This document shows positions 35,842 through 43,580 of a stretch of 64,000 nucleotides of DNA, piece by piece; position 1 is the first letter of the stretch; each line of letters opens with the position of its first letter. Below the pieces are notes generated by a model. That model was given only the letters and a program-made list of their open reading frames with translations. It was not told the DNA's origin and did not search any database. Both the position numbers and the translations under genes were made by a program. Source of the DNA: DASQUK01 sp963756425 (GTDB taxonomy: Bacteria; Actinomycetota; Acidimicrobiia; Acidimicrobiales; VFJN01); contig CAVWNW010000004.1 of the NCBI GenBank assembly GCA_963756425.1, forward strand, positions 124,001-188,000. The letters run 5' to 3'.

Positions 35842-36225
35842 GACACGAACGCGGCGATGGACCTCGACAGCGGCTCAATCGGTTAACGTCTCCAGACCCC
35901 CCTTCCCCCTGGCGAGCGGACCGGGCGTGTGTCTAGCCTGATGCCGAGGGGCGGTTCTGGCTGGCGTGATGCGGTCGGTCGCCCAAATGTCGAGGTGGGC
36001 GATGGGCGGGGGTAGATGAGCGTCGCACTCGGGGTGCAGTCACGGCGCCACTTCGTGCGATATGGGCCTGGTGCTACCGCCCTCGTTGCCGTCGTGGTCG
36101 ATGAGGAGCCGGCCGACGCTGCGGCACGGGGGGCAGTCCGGGGGACCTGTCCGTTCGGGGAGGCGGTCGCCCGATCGACGGTGTTGCTACTCGACTGCTA
36201 ATGCTGTCCGCGTAGGCTCATTCAC
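35842..36225. other. intergenic, 384 bp, no convincing gene
   Basis: A 61-codon plus-strand frame from 36016 has no family resemblance. The stretch contains the probable promoter of the lipoprotein-sortase-vWA operon, but I see no clear -35/-10 pair. Its base composition is G-rich on the plus strand. Confidence 0.4.
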
Positions 36226-37692
36226 ATGGCGGGGCGGGCTCTCTCCCTGTCGCGCCGGGTTGGGGAGGTCGTAGCCATCATGTTCACCGCTGGTACCGGT
36301 GGTAGGGCCGCGAAGGTCGTCGATCATGGTCTCCGTCGCTCCTGTTGTCCCCGTAGTTTCGTCCGCCGTCGTCCGATTCGCCGACTGTTTGTGGGGTCCA
36401 GGGCGGCCGTCGTCGGCGTGGCCGTCTGCATGGCCGTTGCTGTACTTCCGGGATGCTCGTCGCAGTGGACCGCTGACCAGGACGAGCACGCGAGTGAGCC
36501 GATCGCTGAATCGGCGGCGGTCCATGAGCACACGAGCGGGGCTGCCAAGGCAGTCGATGCAAGCGACCTGCGCGCCAAGCTGGAACAGCTACTCGGCCAG
36601 CACGCGATCCTGACCGTCCGGCTAACCAGGGCACGACTGCGCGGTGACGGAGACCTCGCTCAGGTCGCAGACGCGGCGCTAGGTGAGAATACCGCCGACT
36701 TAGGCGAGTTGATCGGAACCGTGTACGGCGCGGAGGCAGCGGAGAAGTTCGAACAGTTGTGGTTCGGCCACGTCACCTACCTGTTCGACTACTCACGAGG
36801 TGTGGCTGATAAGGATGAGGCCGTAAAGTCGCAGGCACGTCGCCAGCTGGATGACTACACGACCAACCTCAGCCAGTTCCTCGATGCGGCCACCAAGAAG
36901 GCCGCTCCGGCCTCTGTCGTCGCCGCCGAGTTGCGGATGCACGTAGATCAGCTACTGCAACAGGTCGACGCCTATGCCCGCGGGGATTATGAGCGCGCCT
37001 TCGCGCTCGAGCGCGAGAGCTACGCGCACATGTTCCCGCTCGGCAAGGCCCTGGCCGCCGGTATCTTGACCGGAGGAGGTGGGGGGTTGCCGGCCGACTT
37101 CGACAGCCCGGCCCGCCAGTTGCAGTCGCGCCTTGGCCTGCTCCTCGGTGAACACGCCGAGCTTGCTGTCGATGCGATGCGTTCAGGGATCGCCAATGCT
37201 CCTGACTTTCCTGCGGCCGGCGCCGCGCTTGACGGAAATACCCGTGAGATCACGGCCATGATCGAGAGCGTGTTCGGTGCTGCAGGTGCGGGTTCCTTTC
37301 AGGCGCTCTGGGCGGACCACATCGACGCGTTCGTGACCTATACCCAGGCACTCGTGGCGGATGATGCGGCTCTCGAAAACGCTGCGACCGAGCGGCTGAA
37401 GGGGTTCAACGCGCACTTCGCGACGTTCCTGTCCACGTCGACACAAGGGCGTTTGGGCGCACCCGCCCTGGCGGACGGCTTTGTGATGCACGAGGACCTT
37501 CTGCTTCGTCAAATCAACGCGTACGCAGAGCGGGACTACAGCACGGCGTACCAACTGTCCTTCGACGCCTACCAGCACATGTTCGCGCTGGCGGCGCAGG
37601 CCGCCACCGCAATCGGGGACACTGCCACTGCGCAGAGCCCGACGGGTGGCCCGCAGACCGGCGAGGGCGGAATGGCAGCGACCAAAGGGTGA
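36226..37692 (+). CDS. lipoprotein with two tandem helical domains, unknown function
   Basis: 488 codons from the first ATG, but the hydrophobic core VVGVAVCMAVAVLPGC ends in a lipobox cysteine at residue 77, so translation probably starts downstream of 36226 (for example at a GTG near 36391). The mature part has two ~130-residue repeats: LLGQHAILTVRLTRARLRGD with FEQLWFGHVTYLFDYSRGV, and LLGEHAELAVDAMRSGIANA with FQALWADHIDAFVTYTQAL; each ends in an AYARGDYERAFALERESYAH-like helix. Similar proteins are sometimes labelled copper amine oxidase in databases, without catalytic motifs; I assign no function. It is translationally coupled to the sortase gene. Confidence 0.75.
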   Translation: MAGRALSLSRRVGEVVAIMFTAGTGGRAAKVVDHGLRRSCCPRSFVRRRPIRRLFVGSRAAVVGVAVCMAVAVLPGCSSQWTADQDEHASEPIAESAAVHEHTSGAAKAVDASDLRAKLEQLLGQHAILTVRLTRARLRGDGDLAQVADAALGENTADLGELIGTVYGAEAAEKFEQLWFGHVTYLFDYSRGVADKDEAVKSQARRQLDDYTTNLSQFLDAATKKAAPASVVAAELRMHVDQLLQQVDAYARGDYERAFALERESYAHMFPLGKALAAGILTGGGGGLPADFDSPARQLQSRLGLLLGEHAELAVDAMRSGIANAPDFPAAGAALDGNTREITAMIESVFGAAGAGSFQALWADHIDAFVTYTQALVADDAALENAATERLKGFNAHFATFLSTSTQGRLGAPALADGFVMHEDLLLRQINAYAERDYSTAYQLSFDAYQHMFALAAQAATAIGDTATAQSPTGGPQTGEGGMAATKG

Positions 37693-38312
37693 TGATGGCA
37701 CAGCACCGTCTGACAGGCGCGACGGCCTTCGGCTCGCTCCTGGCGGCGTTGCTTCTCAGCACCTGCGGAAACGCCGACGACACCGATACCTCGGCAGCGT
37801 CGGGTGCGGAGCCGAGCCTCGCAGCTCACCCCGGCCTCTCGTCCTACCGCTCGACGCGCGCGCACAGCGAGACCGCTGCCCCCGTTCGTCTGCGCATCCC
37901 CTCTATCGACGTGGACACGGGGCTGGAGGCGCTCGCGCGGGCACCCGACCAGAGCATCGAGGTACCGCGGCAGCCGAGCTCCGCGGGCTGGTGGGCCGGC
38001 GGCCCTCGGCCGGGACAGGTCGGCCCTGCGGTCATCCTGGGGCATGTCGACTCCAAGACGGGACCGGCGGTGTTCTTCCGGCTCGGCGAGCTTGAGGCCG
38101 GGGACGAAGTTCTAGTCGAACGGACAGACGGGACCACGGCACGCTTTCTGGTGACCACGCTGGAGCGATATCACAAGGCCGAGTTCCCCAGCGAGCTCGT
38201 CTACTACCCGACTGTCGAACCGGAACTCCGACTGGTGACCTGCGGAGGCCCATTCGATCCTTCCACCGGACACTACCGTGACAATTTGGTGGCCTTTGCT
38301 GCTCAAACGTGA
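37692..38312 (+). CDS. class F sortase, predicted lipoprotein
   Basis: About 206 residues; the ATG at 37692 overlaps the upstream TGA. The N-terminus LLAALLLSTCGN ends in a lipobox cysteine, unusual because sortases are normally held by a transmembrane helix. The sortase fold is complete: RIPSIDVDTGLEALARAPDQ, the catalytic histidine in VILGHVDS (H~118), cysteine in LRLVTCGG (C~184) and arginine in GHYRDN (R~196). It cleaves a sorting signal and joins the substrate to an amine nucleophile, usually cell wall. No LPXTG-type substrate is encoded in the window. Confidence 0.85.
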   Translation: MMAQHRLTGATAFGSLLAALLLSTCGNADDTDTSAASGAEPSLAAHPGLSSYRSTRAHSETAAPVRLRIPSIDVDTGLEALARAPDQSIEVPRQPSSAGWWAGGPRPGQVGPAVILGHVDSKTGPAVFFRLGELEAGDEVLVERTDGTTARFLVTTLERYHKAEFPSELVYYPTVEPELRLVTCGGPFDPSTGHYRDNLVAFAAQT

Positions 38313-40356
38313 TCACCGCGGTCGCGCGGCGACCGTCGTCGTGTTCACCACGCTCGCCTTCCTCTTGCTCGCCCCTTTGGTGTCGTACCCAGCCCTCGCG
38401 GCTCCCCCTGAAGAGCCGCGGGTGATCGCGGTGCACACCGCGTCGGCGCCCCGCGTCTCGATGGTCCTGGCGGTACCCGCGGCGCAGCCTGACAGGGCAC
38501 TGGCGCCCGAGGCATTGTCAGTGACGGTTGACGGAACGCCGGTTACCACCACGGTCACACCCATGGCATCCCGGAGCCTGTCCGTCGCTCTCGTGATCGA
38601 TACCGCGTCCGACATGACGCCAGAAGTGTTGGAGGCGGCGCAGAGCGGGGCGACCGAGTTTCTGCTACGGCTGCCCGAAGGTGTCCGCACCATGGTGGTC
38701 GCGTCAGGGGGTGACGCCCGCGTGGTCGCGCCCTTGAGCCCCGAGCCCGCCGACGCGCTGAGCGCCGTCAGTGCACTGCGCTCGGGGGGCACGCGGTCGA
38801 CGACGGCGGGGACGTCGCTGGCAGCCCAGGAGCTCGCGATGGCTCCGCCCGGGCCGCGCGCAATCATCGTCTACAGCCATGGCTCAGACGAACATGGACC
38901 CTCGGTCGAGCAGCTCACCCAGTCGGTGGCGCGGGCCCAGGCGGTGATCAACGTTGTACAAACCCGTGGGGACGACTCATGGTCGCAAGTCGTGGACCGC
39001 ACGGGCGGTACGGTGCTCCGGACCGATACCGCCCAAGTCGTCCAGTCATACGGGCACCTAGCGACGGCGTTAGGCGAGCAGTACCTCGTGGCGTTCCAGG
39101 CTCCCGGTGAACTGCCAGCGCTGGCCGAGGTCACGGTCAAGACCGGAGATGTGCAGTCCAGAACCGTAGTAAGACTGCCGGAGGCAGGCACATCTGCGGA
39201 TGTGGCAGAGCCGCCGAGCGGACGATGGCCAGCCGGCCTGGGGCCGATCTCTATCGTGCTGTCCGGGCTTGTGTTAATTGCGCTGGCTGGCTTTGCTCTC
39301 GACGTTCGCGCCCATCGACGGGCATCTGTGGATAGCGGCGCCCCGCCGGCCGGCGAGGCCGGACCACACGCCAGCACCACCTTTCAGGCACCGGCCCACG
39401 CGATGCCGGGGAAAACGGATCTGCGCCACCCTCCCCCACCGGATGTCGCCCCGCCAAGCGCTCCGCCGACCGCGCCAGCTACCTCACCCGTGCCACGTCG
39501 GCCGCGGTCGCACTCGCCGCAACGCTCGTCGGGGCCGATGTGGTACAAGTCCCTGCCCAGGTCGTTGTCTGCCGCTGCGCAGGGACTGAGGTCGGCTCCG
39601 TACACCCCCAGATCGCAGCTCGAACAGCAGGCGCGGCGGCACCCGCCGGGCGACCAACAGCAGTCGCAACGTTCGCCAGACGACAACCAGCCGCGGACGC
39701 GCGCGCCCGATAGTGCGCTTCGACGAGCGGCAGCCAAGACGAGCGCCGAGCCACCATCAGCGACATCGCCATCGGACATCGAGTCGGAGATGGCGACGGC
39801 AGCCGCCGCGGCCGCAGAGGAGCACTCGGCTGAGGAGGGCCACAACACCACGATCGAGGCGACCGGCTCGGCCGACGCCGTGGTCAAGTTCACCAAGAAT
39901 GCCCCTGGCCCTGTAGTCGTCCACATCATCGCCAACGCGGCGTCCCACTACTTCGGCGTCCGAATTCTGGGCACCGAGCAGTATCTGGTTAACACCCTCG
40001 AGCCCTACGACGGAGTCCGGTGGCTGGACTGCAACGGCGGCCGATCGACCGACTTCGAGGTCCGTGCCACCGGCCCCTGGAGAATCGAGGTGCTGCCACT
40101 CTCAGCCATTCCGACCTTCAACACCTCTTTCAAAGGCGACGGGAATATGGTGGTTCGTTATACCGGCGACGGTTCGCTCGCCGAGATCACCGGGAACAAT
40201 GACGGTCGGTACTTTGACGTGCGGGCCTTCGGTGTCCATGGAACAGACCGCCTCGTCAGCACATCCCAGCCATACGCCGGCACACGCCAAATCAGCGGAG
40301 GACCTCAGTTCTTCGAGGTCCAGGCCGTCGGTTCTTGGACAATCACCGTCAAGTGA
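38278..40356 (+). CDS. membrane protein with degenerate vWA domain and C-terminal duplicated beta module
   Basis: 692 residues; the first GTG overlaps the sortase gene by 35 nt. A signal peptide (VVVFTTLAFLLLAPLVSYPALA) is followed by a vWA-like domain at ~95-270: SLSVALVIDTASDM has Ala and Asp where the MIDAS motif DxSxS needs serines, so metal binding is doubtful. A helix near 322-342 (GPISIVLSGLVLIALAGFAL) is followed by a Pro/Ser/Arg-rich linker to ~540. The last ~150 residues are two related ~70-residue beta units, each ending FEV-x2-x2-G-x-W-x-I-x-V. Positive charges after the helix suggest the C-terminal half is cytoplasmic. It forms one operon with the lipoprotein and sortase. Confidence 0.75.
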   Translation: MTIWWPLLLKRDHRGRAATVVVFTTLAFLLLAPLVSYPALAAPPEEPRVIAVHTASAPRVSMVLAVPAAQPDRALAPEALSVTVDGTPVTTTVTPMASRSLSVALVIDTASDMTPEVLEAAQSGATEFLLRLPEGVRTMVVASGGDARVVAPLSPEPADALSAVSALRSGGTRSTTAGTSLAAQELAMAPPGPRAIIVYSHGSDEHGPSVEQLTQSVARAQAVINVVQTRGDDSWSQVVDRTGGTVLRTDTAQVVQSYGHLATALGEQYLVAFQAPGELPALAEVTVKTGDVQSRTVVRLPEAGTSADVAEPPSGRWPAGLGPISIVLSGLVLIALAGFALDVRAHRRASVDSGAPPAGEAGPHASTTFQAPAHAMPGKTDLRHPPPPDVAPPSAPPTAPATSPVPRRPRSHSPQRSSGPMWYKSLPRSLSAAAQGLRSAPYTPRSQLEQQARRHPPGDQQQSQRSPDDNQPRTRAPDSALRRAAAKTSAEPPSATSPSDIESEMATAAAAAAEEHSAEEGHNTTIEATGSADAVVKFTKNAPGPVVVHIIANAASHYFGVRILGTEQYLVNTLEPYDGVRWLDCNGGRSTDFEVRATGPWRIEVLPLSAIPTFNTSFKGDGNMVVRYTGDGSLAEITGNNDGRYFDVRAFGVHGTDRLVSTSQPYAGTRQISGGPQFFEVQAVGSWTITVK

Positions 40357-40454
40357 CGCACGAACTCCCCGCCGCCCACACCGGGTGCAGCGGCTCGGTC
40401 TTCCATATCCGCCGCCAGACCGGCAGCGCCATGTCCACCCGCCCCCGGTCGGCG

Positions 40455-40841
40455 AACTGACCCACGAAGGTCGTCCCTGCGGGTGTGCGACGTGTTGTTC
40501 CTGTTCACGACGTTGAGGTTGGCGTCGACGATCAACGCCACCGGTCCCGCCGCCAGGTCGTCGTTGGCATCCATGATCCCGCCGGGACGACCGAGCTCGC
40601 GCAACGCGGCCCGGACGTCGTCGGTGGCCTCGGCGAAGGGGGGCAGCTCGGGGAACATGCGCCCGAAGTTCAGTGGGCTCCGCGCCGCACCCGACCGGGC
40701 GGAGCGGGCTGAGTCCGGGACCGCCGCCGCGACCAGCGCGGCCGAACCGCCGGCGGCGACGACGCCTGCGCCCACCGCACCGCCGACGAAGGCGCGGCGG
40801 CTGATGGAGCCTCGGTCGGGCTTCCGAGCGTGCTTTCTCAT
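40455..40841 (-). pseudogene. animal-type haem peroxidase, Tat-exported N-terminal fragment
   Basis: ATG 40841 has GGAGG 8 nt upstream. A twin-arginine signal (SISRRAFVGGAVGAGVVAAG) is followed by FGRMFPELPPFAEATDDVRA, ALRELGRPGGIMDANDDLA and VALIVDANLNVVNRNNTSHT, the conserved start of bacterial haem peroxidases. A single extra G in the GGG at 40481-40483 shifts the frame; without it the sequence continues AGTTFVGQF as the family requires, then homology stops at ~40455. The C-terminal third is found at 32705-33010. Confidence 0.75.
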
Positions 40842-41105
40842 GTCCTGTCCTCCGGGTGGCGCGGGGCTGCTCGACAGCGATGGCGCCGGGGCTCAGCTCC
40901 CGCCGATCTCGCCCCCGAGGGATCGCGGCCCGATTCACGCACACGGAACCAAGGCCCGCGTAAGGCCGGGGTATGTTTCGGCGCCGCGTTCGCCGGCCGC
41001 GTCACAAGCCATGCCGCGGCGGTGCGGGCCGCCTCGCACTCCGGCGACCGGCCGCGAGGGCGTCACATAGGATGCCGCGTCGATCCCGCACCAAAGGACC
41101 CACGC

Positions 41106-41948
41106 ATGCCCGACGCCCAGGCCTGCCTCTCGGTCGTCATCCCCTGCTACAACGAGCGCGACACGGTGGCGGCCGTGGTGGAGCGGGTGCTCGCCTCGCC
41201 CTGGACGGCCGAGGTCATCATCGTCGACGACGGGTCGACCGACGGCACGCGCGACATCCTGACCGGCCTCGCCGAGCCTCGCGTACGCGTGATGCTCCAG
41301 CCCTACAACCAGGGCAAGGGGGCCGCGCTGCGCCGGGGATACGCCGAGGCGACCGCGCCGCTGGTGATCGTCCAGGACGCCGACCTCGAGTACGACCCCG
41401 GCGAGTACGGGGCGCTCGTCCAGCCCCTCCTCACCGACGACGCCGACGTCGTCTTCGGGTCGCGGTTCATCTCCAGCCGTCCGCATCGGGTGCTCTACTT
41501 CTGGCACTCGGTCGGCAACCGGTTCCTCACCACCCTGTCCAACGTCTTCACCAACCTGAACCTCACCGACATGGAGACCTGCTACAAGGTGTTCCGCCGC
41601 GAGGTCATCCAGGCCATCGACCTCGAGGAGGACCGGTTCGGCGTGGAACCCGAGGTAACGGCCAAGGTTGCCGCCAACCCGGAGTGGCGGGTCTACGAGG
41701 TGGGGATCAGCTACCGCGGCCGCACGTACGCCGAGGGCAAGAAGATCGGGTGGCGTGACGGCGTCCGGGCCATCTGGTGCATCCTCAAGTACTCGCCGCC
41801 GGGCGAGCGCGTGCGCCGTGGGTTCCGCGGTTCCGCGGACGGTGTGGGCGGACCCCCAGCCCGGGTCATCAGCGACGACGGGCACCGGGCCGACGGTGCC
41901 GGCGACGCCAACGGTGAGCGCTCGCGCGCGTCTGACGCCCCGGGCTGA
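41106..41948 (+). CDS. GT2 glycosyltransferase (dolichyl-phosphate mannose synthase-like)
   Basis: 280 residues from ATG 41106, with AAAGGA upstream; the frame is open back to 40830. LSVVIPCYNERDTVAAVVER, VIIVDDGSTDGTRDIL, VQDADLEYDPGEY (DxD) and GSRF mark the GT-A fold, and LTDMETCYKVFRREVIQAID is the DPM1-type acceptor region. There is no membrane segment. It should transfer a sugar from GDP- or UDP-sugar to polyprenyl phosphate, supplying the GT-C enzymes of the window. The last ~35 residues are low-complexity and overlap the next gene by 35 nt. Confidence 0.85.
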   Translation: MPDAQACLSVVIPCYNERDTVAAVVERVLASPWTAEVIIVDDGSTDGTRDILTGLAEPRVRVMLQPYNQGKGAALRRGYAEATAPLVIVQDADLEYDPGEYGALVQPLLTDDADVVFGSRFISSRPHRVLYFWHSVGNRFLTTLSNVFTNLNLTDMETCYKVFRREVIQAIDLEEDRFGVEPEVTAKVAANPEWRVYEVGISYRGRTYAEGKKIGWRDGVRAIWCILKYSPPGERVRRGFRGSADGVGGPPARVISDDGHRADGAGDANGERSRASDAPG

Positions 41949-42633
41949 CCGCTGGCCCGCCGCGACGCCGTTGTTCGAGCTGGACCGCGTGTCGCTGGAG
42001 ATTGACGGGCGGGCGATCCTGCGCGGCATCTCGCTCACGGTCTCCGACGAGGGCATCACGGTGCTGCTCGGCCCGTCGGGGGCTGGCAAGACCATGATCC
42101 TGCGGCTGCTCAACCGGCTCGAGGTGCCGACGGCGGGCGTCGTCCGCTTCCGGGGGGAATCGGTGGCGTCGCTCGATCCGTTGGCGCTCCGCCGCCGGGT
42201 GGGCATGGTGTTCCAGAGGCCCGCGCCGTTCCCCGGGACGGTGCGCGACAACCTGCTGGTGGCCGACGCCACGGCGAGCGACGACGCGCTGCTCGCGGCG
42301 CTCGGCGGCGCCGGCCTCGCGCCCGATTTCCTCGAGCGTTCGGCCGACGACCTGTCCGGCGGCGAGTCCCAGCGCATGTGCCTGGCCCGCACCCTCGTGA
42401 CCCGGCCCGAGGTGCTGCTCATGGACGAGCCCACCTCGGCGCTGGATCCCGACGCCCGCCACCGCTTGGAGCGCACCGCCCGGGAGCTCGCCGCCGAGGG
42501 CCGGCCGGTGGTGTGGGTGACACACGACCTGGACCAGGCGGACAGATTGGCCGACGACGTGCTCGTCGTCATCGACGGGCGGCTGGCGTCCGCCGACGAA
42601 CGTGATCGCTTCCTCAAGAGCGAGCGCGGATAG
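41914..42633 (+). CDS. fetA: ABC transporter ATPase, FetA-like
   Basis: About 239 residues from GTG 41914. Walker A LLGPSGAGKTMILRLLNRLE, signature DDLSGGESQRMCLARTL and Walker B EVLLMDEPTSALDPD are intact. Pairing with the UPF0014 permease 100 nt downstream identifies the FetA/YbbL type, linked in E. coli to iron export and resistance to oxidative stress. The final codons and the TAG stop (within GGATAGG) lie in the first unit of a degenerate repeat element, so the natural C-terminus seems to have been replaced by element sequence. Confidence 0.8.
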   Translation: MSARARLTPRADRWPAATPLFELDRVSLEIDGRAILRGISLTVSDEGITVLLGPSGAGKTMILRLLNRLEVPTAGVVRFRGESVASLDPLALRRRVGMVFQRPAPFPGTVRDNLLVADATASDDALLAALGGAGLAPDFLERSADDLSGGESQRMCLARTLVTRPEVLLMDEPTSALDPDARHRLERTARELAAEGRPVVWVTHDLDQADRLADDVLVVIDGRLASADERDRFLKSERG

Positions 42634-42719
42634 GCATGTGGCCTTTCCACTCGGCCTCAAGAGCGAGCGCGGATAGGCAGTGGTCTTGAATCACCGTGGT
42701 CAGTGTCACCGGGAGGCGG
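42612..42719. repeat. degenerate copy C of the MITE-like element, with a 25-bp direct repeat
   Basis: An identical 25-mer occurs at 42612-42636 and 42655-42679 (core GAGCGAGCGCGGATAGGCA). From 42655 the sequence follows the left end of the copy at 26265: the GGATAGGCA end, then CCGTGGTCAGTGT and CCGGGAGGC. The right end is missing. The element lies between fetA and fetB. Confidence 0.6.
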
Positions 42720-42729
42720 TCGACGATGG

Positions 42730-43521
42730 ATGAGACCCATGGATGAAGCCGCGATCGGCTGGGGCGGGCTGGCCCTCTCGCTCATCCTCGTGGCCGTGGC
42801 GGTCGGGCTGTCCGTGTGGCAGGGGCTGCGGCTGGAGCGCGAGATCCTGTGGGCCTCTGCCCGGGCCATCACCCAGCTGCTCGCCGTGGGCTACCTGCTG
42901 GTGCTCGTGGTCGACGAGGATGCGCCCGTCATCTGGGCGTGGCTCTGGGTCGTGGCGATGGTGATCTTCGCCGCCGTGACCGTGCAGCGCCGCGCCTCGG
43001 AGATCCCCGACATCCTGCGGCTCTCGGCCCTCGCCATCGCGGCATCGGCGACCATCAGCCTGCTGGTCGTGTTCGGCCTCGGCGTCTATCCCAACGTCGG
43101 GAGGGCGGTCGTGCCCATCGCGGGCATGATGATCGGCAACTCGATCGGCAGCGTGGTCTTGGCCGCCCGCCGCATCGTGGGCGAGCTCGCCGACCGGCGC
43201 CCCGAGGTGGAGGCGAGGTTGGCGCTCGGTCAGCCGTGGCAGCAGGCCTCGAAGCCGTTCGTGCGCAGCGCGCTGCGGACCGCCCTCACGTCGCAGCTCG
43301 AGAGCACCAAGGCGGTGGGGCTGGTCTTCCTGCCCGGAGCCATGACCGGGCTCATCCTGGCCGGGGTCGACCCGGTCGACGCCGTGCTGGTGCAGGCGGC
43401 GATCATGTACCTCATCCTCGGCTGCGTCGCCACCAACGTCGTGGTCATCGGCCTGGGCCTCACGCGGCAGCTGTTCACGCCCGACCACCGCCTGGTGCGG
43501 CTGGCTCGAACGGCCGCCTGA
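42730..43521 (+). CDS. fetB: UPF0014 family iron-export permease, FetB-like
   Basis: About 263 residues from ATG 42730 or 42739. Seven hydrophobic segments; family hallmarks are WASARAITQLLAVGYLLVLV, VVPIAGMMIGNSIGSVVLAA and VGLVFLPGAMTGLILAGVDP. It forms the membrane half of the exporter with the preceding ATPase. The two genes are normally adjacent or overlapping; here a repeat copy separates them, which may have weakened or removed translational coupling. Confidence 0.88.
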   Translation: MRPMDEAAIGWGGLALSLILVAVAVGLSVWQGLRLEREILWASARAITQLLAVGYLLVLVVDEDAPVIWAWLWVVAMVIFAAVTVQRRASEIPDILRLSALAIAASATISLLVVFGLGVYPNVGRAVVPIAGMMIGNSIGSVVLAARRIVGELADRRPEVEARLALGQPWQQASKPFVRSALRTALTSQLESTKAVGLVFLPGAMTGLILAGVDPVDAVLVQAAIMYLILGCVATNVVVIGLGLTRQLFTPDHRLVRLARTAA

Positions 43522-43567
43522 CGTCGCGTCACGACCGGCAGGGGTGAGGGTTCGAGGGCCGGCCACC

Positions 43568-43573
43568 TAACCT
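43568..43573 (+). promoter_or_regulatory. -10 element of the LpdA-like gene
   Basis: TAACCT lies 7 nt before the GTG at 43581. A GGAGG occurs only 2 nt from the GTG, too close to act as a ribosome-binding site, so a leaderless transcript starting at the GTG is the better explanation. Confidence 0.4.
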
Positions 43574-43580
43574 GGAGGCC

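Noticed and set aside
35264..35842. 192-codon ORF as a separate RTX protein
   Set aside because: Its N-terminal half is out-of-frame translation of the FG-GAP protein; only its end is RTX-like. Treated as a frameshifted fragment of the larger gene.
36016..36201. 61-codon ORF before the lipoprotein gene
   Set aside because: No family, no ribosome-binding site, and composition like non-coding sequence.
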